Below are positions 52,015 to 60,599 of a stretch of DNA of 64,000 nt, one piece after another. The notes under the pieces are model-generated. The model searched no databases. It saw nothing but the letters and a program-made list of their open reading frames with translations, and was not told the DNA's origin. The translations under genes and the position numbers were made by a program. Position 1 is the first letter of the stretch; every line of letters starts with the position of its first letter. The stretch lies in contig AYSC01000011.1 of assembly GCA_000503195.1 (NCBI GenBank), positions 1-64,000 on the forward strand, written 5' to 3'. The stretch comes from Blastomonas sp. CACIA14H2. Its GTDB lineage: Bacteria; Pseudomonadota; Alphaproteobacteria; Sphingomonadales; Sphingomonadaceae.

Positions 52015-52746
52015 TCAGCGCCTCAGTTCGACGAGTTCGTACCAGGTCTGCATATAGCCGCCGACACCGCCCTGGACGAAGATCGAATCGTCATCGGCGG
52101 TCACCCAGACCTGATAGGGCGGGTGCGCCTCGCCGCCGATCGACACCATGCTCGCGTCCTCATCGGAGAATTCGTACTTGAAGCAGTCGAAGGTCCCGGC
52201 CGCGACGGTAACGGTCTCCTGCCCCATATAGGCCAGATTGACCTCGGACTTGGCGATCAGCGGCGGGGTGGCGCCGCGATGGTCGGGCGACGGCAGGAAG
52301 CACGGGAACTTGCGCTTGTGCGGCCCCATCGAGCGGTCCATCTTGCGGGTAATATAGGCATCGGCGACGATCGGGTGCGTGCCGAAGCCGTCGAACGGCG
52401 CGTCGATCGCCATGGTCTGGGACACCCGTCCGATCGACGGGCCATAGCTTTCGCACTCGACCCGATCGGGATGGATGATGAACAGCCCCGCACCCATGAA
52501 TTGATCGCCGATCACCAGCCGCACGAAACAGTCCATCGGATGGTCGTTCTCGTCGAGGCTGTAGACGATATCGCGGTGCACGGTGGGTGCGGGTTCGTCG
52601 ATCTCGCAGCGCGCGCGCAGGCTGCGCTTGCCGTCGCTATGGTGCGTCCAGGTGAACTCCTCGCGCCCTCGCTCCTGCCCTTCGCGACCGGGCTTGCGCG
52701 AGGTGTAGAGAATCTTGCCGGAAATGGTGCGGTGCTGTTGCAACAA
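52015..52746 (-). CDS. Hypothetical protein, beta-rich, possible DUF3108-like
   Basis: 243 residues from a TTG start at 52746 preceded by GAAGGGAGCATA. I do not recognise the family with confidence. Segments such as TVAAGTFDCFKYEF, VNLAYMGQETVTV and YQVWVTADDDSIFVQ are typical of periplasmic or lipocalin-like beta folds used in DUF3108-type proteins, but no signal peptide is visible. Downstream of an alpha/beta hydrolase gene (57 bases), same strand, so probably cotranscribed. Confidence 0.7.
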   Translation of the reverse strand: MLQQHRTISGKILYTSRKPGREGQERGREEFTWTHHSDGKRSLRARCEIDEPAPTVHRDIVYSLDENDHPMDCFVRLVIGDQFMGAGLFIIHPDRVECESYGPSIGRVSQTMAIDAPFDGFGTHPIVADAYITRKMDRSMGPHKRKFPCFLPSPDHRGATPPLIAKSEVNLAYMGQETVTVAAGTFDCFKYEFSDEDASMVSIGGEAHPPYQVWVTADDDSIFVQGGVGGYMQTWYELVELRR

Positions 52747-52803
52747 TATGCTCCCTTCGAGTCAGGTTGGACGGTCAAGCCTTGCGCTGCCGCGCGCCGC
52801 CGC

Positions 52804-53649
52804 TCAGCCCTCCGTCCGGAAGAAGCTGTCGAACGCGGCCTTGCGTGCAGTGCGGAAATCCGCCGCATCGACGCGCGGAAGTTCGACGAAGCGGCCGTTC
52901 GGCAGATGGGTTTCGAGCTTTTTGGTTGTCGCGATCAGCGGATCGTCGGCCGCGGCGGTCAGCAAGGTCCGACACGCGATCAGCGGCAGGCGTCGGTCCG
53001 CAGCCCATCGGAACGCCGCCAGATAGTTGAGATGATAGGTGCTGTTCGCCTTCATCACCTCGACCACCCAGGCGTGGAGATCGGCCGCATTGCCTATCCC
53101 GCTGTCGCGGCGGCTCTCGCGCGTCCGGCGGTACCAGGGGAAGAAGAGATACTGGTCGCGGCAGAACTGGAACAGTCGGATCAGATACGCCCCGTCGAGA
53201 TCGGGTTCGAAAGGCCGGGCATAATGGTCCAGCACGTCCTGCAGCTCGTCACCCTCGAACAGACTGACGCCGTCCAGCACCAGCGCGGGGACGCGATGGG
53301 GCGCAAGGATCGCCAGCTCTGCGGCAATGGCAGCGCCCGTGTGCGAACCATAGACACGAACCTTGGACAGGCCCATGGCATCCAGAAACGCGAGCATCGC
53401 TGCCGCGAGCCCCGCCACGGTCGGTTCGGTCTCTGCCAGCGCCTCGCTGTCGCCATTGCCCGGCGTGTCGGGGGCGAAGACGCGGTGATCGGACGCGAAA
53501 TCCTCGATGAGCCGGACCAATTGTCGCGAGCTGCCCGGAGAGGCATGCAGCAGGAGCAGCGGCTCGCCCCGATCCCCGGCATGCCGGTAATGCATCTGGC
53601 CATGCGCCAGATCGACAAAGCCGCGCCGTATTGCGATCGGTTCGGTCAC
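52804..53649 (-). CDS. Alpha/beta hydrolase with His at the nucleophile position
   Basis: 281 residues from a GTG at 53649 (ribosome site GGGAGATG). LLLLHASPGSS, VFAPDTPGNGDSE and the helix after the elbow follow the alpha/beta hydrolase pattern. The elbow reads G-S-H-T-G (101-105), so His103 stands where GxSxG has Ser. The protein at 32720 has the same substitution (G-F-H-S-G), so this is a subfamily trait. Catalysis might use the neighbouring Thr or a different chemistry such as C-C hydrolysis without a nucleophile. Confidence 0.84.
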   Translation of the reverse strand: MTEPIAIRRGFVDLAHGQMHYRHAGDRGEPLLLLHASPGSSRQLVRLIEDFASDHRVFAPDTPGNGDSEALAETEPTVAGLAAAMLAFLDAMGLSKVRVYGSHTGAAIAAELAILAPHRVPALVLDGVSLFEGDELQDVLDHYARPFEPDLDGAYLIRLFQFCRDQYLFFPWYRRTRESRRDSGIGNAADLHAWVVEVMKANSTYHLNYLAAFRWAADRRLPLIACRTLLTAAADDPLIATTKKLETHLPNGRFVELPRVDAADFRTARKAAFDSFFRTEG

Positions 53650-53834
53650 AGAACATCTCCCGAAGCCTGCGCCATCGGTGCGGGACGGGCGGTCGCCGGG
53701 TCCCGATCGACGGCGACATGCAGAGCGGTTTCCATCAAGCGCCTCCGATTTCCCCGCTCCCGCAACGGACCGGACAAGGTCCGGATGCGCAACCTAGGCC
53801 AGGCGCAAGCGCCTGCCCGCGCCGGCCTGAAGAG

Positions 53835-53851
53835 CATCCGACTGGCGATCA
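53835..53851. promoter_or_regulatory. IclR-type operator, site 8 (weak)
   Basis: CATCCG-ACTGG-CGATCA, 66 bases before the 53917 start. The left half has five of six consensus bases. Its position relative to the start codon, not its match quality, makes it worth listing. Confidence 0.35.
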
Positions 53852-53916
53852 TGCCCGGCAAGGCGCGCGCAGTTTCCCGGAACGCTGCAATGCTCGCGCG
53901 ACACAGGAGGCCGATC

Positions 53917-54273
53917 ATGAAACCGCCAGCGGATACCCTGCCACCGATCGACGAGACGCGTGTGCCAAAAGATCCCGCGACCGAATATGATGGTCCGCCC
54001 GACCACCGGGTCATTGATCGCCACGCGGTCTATCCGGAGACCAGCCATGACGAGATCGAACGGATCATCTTCCTCGCGCAGATGAACCGGCATCTAGCAG
54101 CGCGTGTCGTGCCCGGGATCAGGGCCGCGTTCGAAGCGCGCGGCGCGCCGGTTTTCGAGGCGCGCCATGGCAGGCCGATGGCTGACCGCCATGAGGCGCG
54201 GCGGGCGCTGCTGGACGATACCGATGATCATGGCCGCAAGGCCGCATGGCACGTGATAGGAGCGGTCGCATGA
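53917..54273 (+). CDS. Small hypothetical protein, first in flavoprotein operon
   Basis: 118 residues, charged, no signal or membrane segment. The strong ribosome site ACAGGAGGCCGATC supports the start. Repeated Asp/His/Arg content (PDHRVIDRHAVYPETSHDE, shown in part as HRVIDRHAVYPETSHDE) and a helical C-terminal half are visible. It overlaps the 44-residue gene by ATGA, which in turn overlaps the flavoprotein gene, so the three are tightly coupled. Perhaps a subunit or electron carrier for the flavoprotein; no family recognised. Confidence 0.82.
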   Translation: MKPPADTLPPIDETRVPKDPATEYDGPPDHRVIDRHAVYPETSHDEIERIIFLAQMNRHLAARVVPGIRAAFEARGAPVFEARHGRPMADRHEARRALLDDTDDHGRKAAWHVIGAVA

Positions 54274-54404
54274 GCTTTGCCGAAGCCCTGGCAGGCGCGG
54301 GCGCGAAACCAGCCGGCAAGCGCCCCTATTTCCTCGAACCCCAGGCCGAACGTGTACTCGCGATCACCATGGCGCTGGCGCAGGCGCTGGCGAGCGAACA
54401 ATGA
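54270..54404 (+). CDS. Tiny 44-residue protein between hypothetical gene and flavoprotein
   Basis: ATG at 54270 overlaps the upstream TGA (ATGA) and the TGA (54402-54404) overlaps the next ATG in the same way. The peptide begins MSFAEALAGAGAKPAG and contains KRPYFLEPQAERVLAITMAL, an amphipathic helix-like tail. Its double ATGA coupling is the main evidence that it is translated. It could be a small structural or assembly subunit of the flavoprotein complex. Below the length usually annotated. Confidence 0.72.
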   Translation: MSFAEALAGAGAKPAGKRPYFLEPQAERVLAITMALAQALASEQ

Positions 54405-55795
54405 TCCCCGATTTCGAACATGTCATCCCCGTGCTGGTGGTGGGCGGCGGCGCTTGCGGCAGCATCGCGGCGCTGGCCGCGCGGCAGGCCGGCGCGCAGG
54501 TGCTGGTGGTCGAGCAGAACGAGCGCCCGATGGGCAGCACCGGCATGTCGCAGGGGCTGATCTGCGCAGCGGGGACGCGGGCCCAGGCGACGTTGGGAAT
54601 AGAAGACAGCGCCGACGGCTATTTCGCCGACATCATGGCCAAGACGCGCGGCCAGGCGGACCCCGTGCTCGCCCGCGCCATTGCCGATCATGCAGGACCG
54701 ACTGTCGACTGGATGGTCGAGGCGCTCGACATGCCCTGGGAGCTCGATACCGGCTTTCGCCCCGCCTATGGCAACTCGACCTTTCGCGTGCATGGCTGGC
54801 GCGGGCATGGCGGCCAGGACATGGTCGATCTGCTGCACCGGCGCATGGACGATGCCGGGATCGACGTGCTGCTGGGTACCCGGCTGGCCGACGTCCACGC
54901 CGATTCCACAGGCCGCATCCACGGTGTCACGCTGGAGCGGCGCGACCGCGGGCGCGAGCAGGTCGGGTGCGAGACGCTGATCCTCGCTTGTGGCGGGTTC
55001 GCGGCCAACCACGCGCTTGTCGCGCAGCACATTCCGGAGATGGCGCATGCGCGTAACAATGGCCATGAAGGCAGCCAGGGAACCGGCATCGCCATCGCCA
55101 GCAAGCTCGGGGCAGCGCTTGGCGACATGGGGGCTTATCAGGGCTATGGCATGCTCACCGAACCCCAGGGGATCACGGTGCCGCCGGGCGTTACGGTCGA
55201 GGGCGGCATTCTGGTCAATGTCGCGGGTCGGCGGTTCGTCAACGAGGTGGAGGATATTGCCGGCATGGTGCGGCCGGTGCTCGCCCAGCCCGGCGGCCAT
55301 GTCTGGGTGATCTTCGACGAACGCATCGAGGCGGCGAACGCGTACATTCCCGAAACGCAGCAGCTCATGGCGCTCAACGCGATGCGCAGGGCGGATAGCA
55401 TCGAGCAACTCGCGGCGCAGACGGCCCTGCCCGCCGACGCGCTGGCCGCGACGCTTGCAGAGGCCCATGCCGCACAGGCGAGCGGCACGCCGGATGCCTT
55501 CGGTCGCGTCTGGGGCAGCGATCTCCCGCCGGCGCCTCCGTTCCGGGCGCTCAAGGTCGTCGGTGCCATCTACCATACGCAAGGCGGGCTGCAGATCGAT
55601 GCCAGCGCCAGGGTGCTGCGACCGGATGGAACGCCGCTCCCCAACCTGTTCGCGGGCGGCGGCGCGGCGCGGTCGGTTTCGGGGCCTGCGCACTGGGGCT
55701 ATCTGCCCGCCATGGGGCTTGCGACGGCGGTGACCTTCGGACGGCTCGCCGGGCAGGCGGCGGCTGCGCTGGCCTGCGCAAGCGACGATCGCTGA
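54401..55795 (+). CDS. FAD-binding fumarate reductase/ketosteroid dehydrogenase-family flavoprotein
   Basis: 464 residues. Dinucleotide motif VLVVGGGACGSIAALAARQAG (shown as VGGGACGSIAALAA, about 13-26), GGFAANHALV and the C-terminal LFAGGGAARSVSG are typical of FAD-dependent succinate dehydrogenase/fumarate reductase-like enzymes such as 3-ketosteroid dehydrogenase. It would reduce or desaturate an alpha,beta-unsaturated carbonyl compound. Start set by ATGA overlap. A heme domain is absent. Confidence 0.87.
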   Translation: MIPDFEHVIPVLVVGGGACGSIAALAARQAGAQVLVVEQNERPMGSTGMSQGLICAAGTRAQATLGIEDSADGYFADIMAKTRGQADPVLARAIADHAGPTVDWMVEALDMPWELDTGFRPAYGNSTFRVHGWRGHGGQDMVDLLHRRMDDAGIDVLLGTRLADVHADSTGRIHGVTLERRDRGREQVGCETLILACGGFAANHALVAQHIPEMAHARNNGHEGSQGTGIAIASKLGAALGDMGAYQGYGMLTEPQGITVPPGVTVEGGILVNVAGRRFVNEVEDIAGMVRPVLAQPGGHVWVIFDERIEAANAYIPETQQLMALNAMRRADSIEQLAAQTALPADALAATLAEAHAAQASGTPDAFGRVWGSDLPPAPPFRALKVVGAIYHTQGGLQIDASARVLRPDGTPLPNLFAGGGAARSVSGPAHWGYLPAMGLATAVTFGRLAGQAAAALACASDDR

Positions 55796-55801
55796 CATCC
55801 C

Positions 55802-55818
55802 TCTCCGCCAGCCGGATA
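55802..55818. promoter_or_regulatory. IclR-type operator, site 9 (before second FAD oxidase)
   Basis: TCTCCG-CCAGC-CGGATA, perfect right half, 105 bases before the FAD oxidase start and 7 bases after the upstream stop codon. Confidence 0.5.
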
Positions 55819-55922
55819 AAGCTGCGCCGACGTCGAAGCAGAGCGGACCGACTGGCGTATCGCTTGGCCGAAAATCCCGGCCATCCAGCAAGGAGTCGCC
55901 GGCAACCAGCGGAAGACCCGAT

Positions 55923-57569
55923 ATGTCGGACAGCATCAGCGTGCCCCCCCTCGCCACGCCAACCCCTGGCCTGCCCTTGCCCGATGACCTGCACGCCCGG
56001 TTCTCGGCGATCGTCGGTGCGGACCATGTCACGACCGACGATGCCTCGCTGCGCCTGTTCAGCGAGGATATCTGGGCCCGCTCCGAGCATGTCGTGCTGC
56101 TGTCGGTGGCTCCCGGCAACACGGCAGAGCTGGCCGCCGTGGTCAGCGAAGCGAACGCCGCCGGGGTGGATATCGCCCCGCGTGGCGCCGGGATGACCTA
56201 TACCAGCAGCTATGTTCCGGTCACCGATCGCACGATCACGCTCGACATGCGCCGGATGGACCGTGTGCTGCGGATCAGCCCCGAGGACATGACGGTGACG
56301 GTCGAGGCGGGCTGCACCTGGCTGGCGCTGAACGAGGCGCTCAAGCCGCTCGGGCTGCGCACGCCGTTCTGGGGCCCGATGTCGGGCATCTATTCGACGA
56401 TCGGCGGCGGGCTGTCGCAGCTGAACGCCATGTTCGGTGCGGGTCAGCACGGCACGTCGAGCGAAAGCGTCGTCGCGATCACCATGGTACTGGGCGATGG
56501 CCGCATCCTGCGCACCGGCGCGCGCGGCCCCGATGGCGACACCCCGCATTATCGCCATTACGGGCCGGACCTGGCGGGCCTGTTCATGGGCGACTCGGGC
56601 ACGCTCGGCATCAAGGCAGAAATCACCTTTCGCCTGATCCGGGCCCCCGCGTTCGAGGATTCGGTCTCCTTCTCGTTCAAGACCGGCGAGGCGATGCTCG
56701 AGGCGCTGGCCGAAATGGCGCGGGCGGGGATCGCTGCGGAAAGCTGCGGCTTCGACCCCGGCCTCACGCGCGTGCGCATGAAGCGCATGTCGATGGCGAG
56801 CGACGTGAAGACGCTGGGCAAGGTCGTCGCCAAGGAAAAATCCATCGGCAAGGGCCTGCTCGCGGCGGCCAAGATCGCGATCGGCGGCCGAAACTTCATC
56901 CCCGAAGAGGAATATCCGCTGCATATCACGGCCGAGGGCCGGTGCCGCGAGGCGGTCGCTGCCGACATCGCTGCCGCGCGCGCAATTGCCGCACGGTTCG
57001 ACGGCGCGGAGATCGAGAATTCGATCGCCAAGGTCATCCGTGCCATGCCCTTCCCTGCGCCCAATTCGATCCTGGGGCCCGAAGGCGAGAGCTGGGTTCC
57101 GGTGCACGGCCAGGCATCCTTGTCCACTGCAGCCGCCATGTTCGGGGAAATCCGCGCCTATTTCGATTCGATGCAGCCGGTCTTTGACCAGCACGGCATC
57201 TTCAACGGCTTCCTGTTCTCCTCGTTGTCGAGCACCGCGCTGGTGATCGAGCCCGTCTTCTTCTGGCCCGAGGGCTATCGGCCGATCCATGAAGCGCTGG
57301 TCGAACCGGCGCATCTGAAGAACCTCAAGCAATTCGGCCCCAATGCGGAAGCCACCGCCGTGGTGCACGAGGCGCGCGAGCAGGTGAAGGCGATCTGCAA
57401 GAGATACGGTGCCGCGCATTTCCAGATCGGGCGCGCCTATACCGCCTATCGCGAAAGCCGCGACGAGGCGTTCAAGGACGTGCTCGATGCGGTCAAGGCG
57501 GTGGTCGATCCGCGCGGCATGTTCAACCCCGGCTGTCTGGGCTTTCCGATCAGGCCCGCAGGAGAATGA
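55923..57569 (+). CDS. FAD-linked oxidase of the VAO/PCMH family, paralogue of 39478-41028
   Basis: 548 residues. IAPRGAGMTYTSSYVPV and TIGGGLSQLNAMFGAGQHGT mark the FAD-binding domain; the C-terminus reads VVDPRGMFNPGCLGFP. Similar in plan to the oxidase at 39478 (LGLRTPFWGPMSGI, HFQIGRAYTAYR). The two genes probably act on related intermediates, each with its own IclR-type site. The Zn-type reductase gene follows with 4 bases between. Expected to oxidise an alcohol, hydroxy acid or phenolic side chain. Confidence 0.87.
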   Translation: MSDSISVPPLATPTPGLPLPDDLHARFSAIVGADHVTTDDASLRLFSEDIWARSEHVVLLSVAPGNTAELAAVVSEANAAGVDIAPRGAGMTYTSSYVPVTDRTITLDMRRMDRVLRISPEDMTVTVEAGCTWLALNEALKPLGLRTPFWGPMSGIYSTIGGGLSQLNAMFGAGQHGTSSESVVAITMVLGDGRILRTGARGPDGDTPHYRHYGPDLAGLFMGDSGTLGIKAEITFRLIRAPAFEDSVSFSFKTGEAMLEALAEMARAGIAAESCGFDPGLTRVRMKRMSMASDVKTLGKVVAKEKSIGKGLLAAAKIAIGGRNFIPEEEYPLHITAEGRCREAVAADIAAARAIAARFDGAEIENSIAKVIRAMPFPAPNSILGPEGESWVPVHGQASLSTAAAMFGEIRAYFDSMQPVFDQHGIFNGFLFSSLSSTALVIEPVFFWPEGYRPIHEALVEPAHLKNLKQFGPNAEATAVVHEAREQVKAICKRYGAAHFQIGRAYTAYRESRDEAFKDVLDAVKAVVDPRGMFNPGCLGFPIRPAGE

Positions 57570-57573
57570 GCGC

Positions 57574-58596
57574 GTGACGCCGCAGACCTATCGCGCGATC
57601 CGGCTTGAAAGGATCGCGCCTTCCTTCCGCGAGGGTGCCGAGATCGTCACCCTGCCGCTGGCCGAGCCGCAGCGCGGCGAGATTCGCGTGCGCAACCTGC
57701 ATTGCGGGGTCAACGCGATCTTCGACACCCAGATCGCCCGCGACGCCGTGGACTATGTGAAGATCGCGCTGCCGACCTTCACGGGGGTGGAGGCGATCGG
57801 CGTGGTCGAGGCGGTGGGCGAAGCGGTAACCGGCTTTGCCATCGGCGATGCCGCAGTGACCGTGCGCTTTACCGGGGGCTATCGCGAGGCCAATACCGGC
57901 CCGGCGAGCGGCTTTGCCCCTGCCCCGGCGGCGACGCGCGACTATCTCGCTCTGGCGTCCACCGGCGTGTCGGCCCTGGTGGCGCTCGAACGCATCGGCG
58001 AGGTCAGGAGCGGCGAAACCGTGGCGATTTCCGCTGCCGCCGGCGGCCTGGGGCATCTGCTGGTGCAGCTCGCCTTGCTCAAGGGCTGCCGGGTCATCGG
58101 CGTGGCGGGCGGCGCCGAAAAATGCGCCTTTGTCTCTTCGCTGGGCGCCGAGCGCACCATCGACTATCGGACGGAAGACGTCGGCGCAGTGCTCTCGCGC
58201 GAATATCCGCGCGGGATCGATGTCGCGATCGATACCGTCAGCGGAACGATCTTCGACGCGTTCCTCGCCAATCTCGCCAACCATGGCAGGCTGGTGGTCG
58301 GCGGTGCCGCAGCCGATCTCGAAGGCAGGCCCGAGATTGTCGCCGCACCGCGCATCGCCAATGCCATCTATTACAAGGGCGCATCGGTGCGCGGGTTCAT
58401 GAACGGCCTGCTGACCCCCTATTGGGACGACGCCCGCCGGCGGCTGTTCGATCTCTACCAGCGCGGCAAGCTCAAGGTGCATCTCGACAGCCAGCGCAAA
58501 CAGGGCATCGAAGGCATTTTCGACGGGATCGAGCGACTGCTCTCCGGCCGATCGATGGGCAAGGTCGTGGTCGATCTGGCGCAACCGACGGAGTGA
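57574..58596 (+). CDS. Medium-chain dehydrogenase/reductase (NADPH:quinone reductase-like)
   Basis: 340 residues from a GTG at 57574, with AGGAGA nine bases upstream; the ATG at 57567 is out of frame. MDR family: GroES-like domain (about 20-125, GVEAIGVVEAVGEAVTGF) and Rossmann domain with SAAAGGLGHLLVQLALLKGC (SAAAGGLGHLLVQ). No structural zinc cysteines, so it is of the quinone oxidoreductase/enoyl reductase branch. Probably reduces an enoyl or quinone intermediate with NADPH. Confidence 0.87.
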   Translation: MTPQTYRAIRLERIAPSFREGAEIVTLPLAEPQRGEIRVRNLHCGVNAIFDTQIARDAVDYVKIALPTFTGVEAIGVVEAVGEAVTGFAIGDAAVTVRFTGGYREANTGPASGFAPAPAATRDYLALASTGVSALVALERIGEVRSGETVAISAAAGGLGHLLVQLALLKGCRVIGVAGGAEKCAFVSSLGAERTIDYRTEDVGAVLSREYPRGIDVAIDTVSGTIFDAFLANLANHGRLVVGGAAADLEGRPEIVAAPRIANAIYYKGASVRGFMNGLLTPYWDDARRRLFDLYQRGKLKVHLDSQRKQGIEGIFDGIERLLSGRSMGKVVVDLAQPTE

Positions 58597-58644
58597 TTTT
58601 GGCCGGGCGCACGACGCCCGCGCCGTCCGCCATGCCCATGAAAA

Positions 58645-58673
58645 AGGGGGCGCGACCCGAAGCGGCACGCCCC
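58645..58673 (-). terminator. Hairpin terminator between convergent genes
   Basis: Stem GGGGGCG (58645-58651) and CGCCCCC (58667-58673) around a 15-base loop. On the minus strand it is followed by a T-run (AAAAA at 58640-58644 on the plus strand), 33 bases after the minus-strand membrane-protein stop. It may also stop plus-strand transcription of the dehydrogenase, although the downstream T-run there is weak. Confidence 0.7.
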
Positions 58674-58705
58674 CTCTTCCCGCCTTTCAAGACGGCTTGC
58701 CGGGC

Positions 58706-59383
58706 TCAGAACGGCTTGACCGTGCCGAGGAAACAGATGCCCGAAATGGTGATCCAGTAGACATAGGCCATCATGCGGCCATAGCCGAATTCGCGCTCCA
58801 GCGCGGCTTCCTCTGCCGGATTGGGCCCCTCGGCAAGGCGGCGGAAGCGTATGGTCCACAAGCGCATGATCCAGCGCAGACCAAGGCCAATGCACAGCGC
58901 AAAGCCGTAGAGCGTCAGCTTGGTCGCATACCAGCGCGACCCCTCGCTGGCCTCGAGCGGGCCATGGCCCAGCAGCGAGGCGATGCCGACCACGAAGATG
59001 GCGGGAATGAGCACCCAGCGGATCTTCTCGTCGAGCTTGGTCAGCATCACGCCGGTATCGGTCTCGCGCTTGATGAAGGCGCTCCAGCAGAGCGCCATCC
59101 AGCCCGCGACGAAAACCCACATCGCGGTCAGATATCCCCCGCCATAAGGCTGAAGGCCGTAGATATGGCCCATGTGCAGGCCCAGCGGCAGCAGCAGGAT
59201 GATCCCGGTGCGCGCCAGGATGTCGATGCGATAGGCGGTCTCCATGTGCCGCCTGCGCTCCTCCATCGACAGCTTGCGATTGATGACGTTGAAGCTCGTC
59301 TGGAAGACCCCCCATTCGCCGCCCAGCCAATAGACCATCGCGATGATATGGACCCATCGCAGCACCAGTACTTCCTCGAACAA
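58706..59383 (-). CDS. Multi-pass membrane protein, DUF2269/CopD-like
   Basis: 225 residues from a TTG at 59383 with AAAGGGGAAAG before it. About five or six hydrophobic segments (VLRWVHIIAMVYWLGG, ILLLPLGLHMGHIYGL, ILARTGI, ISGICFLGTVKPF) and conserved His/Trp in WVHIIAMVYWLGGEW recall heme-binding DUF2269/CopD-like membrane proteins. Longer ATG starts upstream give improbable cysteine-rich extensions. Perhaps an electron acceptor for one of the oxidases. Adjacent operator at 59563. Confidence 0.75.
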   Translation of the reverse strand: MFEEVLVLRWVHIIAMVYWLGGEWGVFQTSFNVINRKLSMEERRRHMETAYRIDILARTGIILLLPLGLHMGHIYGLQPYGGGYLTAMWVFVAGWMALCWSAFIKRETDTGVMLTKLDEKIRWVLIPAIFVVGIASLLGHGPLEASEGSRWYATKLTLYGFALCIGLGLRWIMRLWTIRFRRLAEGPNPAEEAALEREFGYGRMMAYVYWITISGICFLGTVKPF

Positions 59384-59562
59384 CGGCTTTCCCCTTTCTT
59401 CCTCGCGCTTTGTCCGCCGGAATTCTGGCAGCGCGGCCGCGGCGGGGCAGCGGCTTGTCGGCAATTGCCCGCATGACGGGCACAAGCAGAGCCGCCGCAC
59501 GGCAGGCTATCGCGCCCGAGCCATTCGCAGCGGGCACCTTGACCAGGTGCCGCCTGTCCAAA

Positions 59563-59579
59563 ACGCCGCTTGGCGGATA
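59563..59579. promoter_or_regulatory. IclR-type operator, site 10a (divergent region)
   Basis: ACGCCG-CTTGG-CGGATA, perfect right half. It lies 130 bases before the isocitrate-lyase-family gene (plus) and 180 bases before the membrane-protein gene (minus). Confidence 0.55.
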
Positions 59580-59673
59580 AGTCTGTCGCAATCCCGCCCG
59601 GCCCGGACGCGCCGGACTAGCGCTTGCCCCAAAAGGGCGGGCAGCGGTTCTGCCGCAATTGGCTTGCGACCGC

Positions 59674-59690
59674 TATCCGCCGGATCCACG
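59674..59690. promoter_or_regulatory. IclR-type operator, site 10b (weak)
   Basis: TATCCG-CCGGA-TCCACG: perfect left half, no right half. It is 19 bases before the start of the isocitrate-lyase-family gene, a position that would act by blocking. Confidence 0.35.
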
Positions 59691-59708
59691 CACAAGGAAC
59701 TGATCGAC

Positions 59709-60572
59709 ATGGCCAACCCCATCCTGCGCGAAAAGCTGAATGCGGGCCGCTTCTTCGTGGTGCCCGGCCTTCAGGACATGATCGCCGCGGTCATCGCCAA
59801 CAAGGTCGGCTTCGACATCGTCTATGGCACCGGCTACTGGCTGACCGCTTCGGCCTGGGGCCTGCCCGATGCCGGCATCGCCACCTATACCGAGATGCGC
59901 AACCGCATGGACACGCTCGTGCGCACCAGCAACGCCGCAGTGATAGCCGATGGCGACACCGGCTATGGCGGGCTGCTGAACGTCCACCATACGGTAAAGG
60001 GCTATGAGGCGAGCGGCGTCACCGCGATCCAGATCGAGGATCAGGAATTCCCGAAGAAATGCGGCCACACGCCCTTCAAACGCCTGATCTCCACCGAGGA
60101 CATGGTCGACAAGATCAGGGTCGCGGTCGATGCGCGTACATCGGACGACTTTGTCGTCATCGCCCGCACCGACGCGCGCGAAAGCGAGGGGCTGGATGGC
60201 GTACTGCGTCGGATGGAAGCCTATTCCCGGGCCGGGGCCGACGTTCTCTTCCCCGAGGCGCTCCATTCCGAAGAGGAGATGCGCAAGGCGTGCGAAGTGC
60301 TCGACAAGCCGTGCATGGCGAACATGTCGAACCACGGCAAGACGCCGGTCCCGCCCGCGGACGTGCTGGCGCAGATCGGCTATGCCTATGCCATCTATCC
60401 TTCGCTCACCAGCCTGGCGGCCAGCGCCGCAATGGAGAAGGTGCTGCGTGACCTGAAGGAAAACGGGATTGGCCAGCCCGAGGGGCTGTTCGATTTCTCC
60501 GAATTCTGCTCGCTGATCGGGTTCGAGGACGTTTGGGCCTTCGAACGTAAATGGGGCCGTACGCCGGAATAG
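59709..60572 (+). CDS. Isocitrate lyase/PEP mutase-family C-C lyase
   Basis: 287 residues with a PEPM/ICL TIM barrel: DIVYGTGYWLTASAWGLPD, DGDTGYG (81-87, metal site) and the catalytic KKCGH loop (116-120). Relatives include 2-methylisocitrate lyase, 2,3-dimethylmalate lyase and oxaloacetate decarboxylase. The KKCGH loop argues for a real lyase rather than a mutase. It would cleave a hydroxy-dicarboxylate at the end of the pathway to pyruvate plus a short acid. Confidence 0.9.
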   Translation: MANPILREKLNAGRFFVVPGLQDMIAAVIANKVGFDIVYGTGYWLTASAWGLPDAGIATYTEMRNRMDTLVRTSNAAVIADGDTGYGGLLNVHHTVKGYEASGVTAIQIEDQEFPKKCGHTPFKRLISTEDMVDKIRVAVDARTSDDFVVIARTDARESEGLDGVLRRMEAYSRAGADVLFPEALHSEEEMRKACEVLDKPCMANMSNHGKTPVPPADVLAQIGYAYAIYPSLTSLAASAAMEKVLRDLKENGIGQPEGLFDFSEFCSLIGFEDVWAFERKWGRTPE

Positions 60573-60599
60573 CGCGACAACCTGGCCGGTGCGTGCGCC

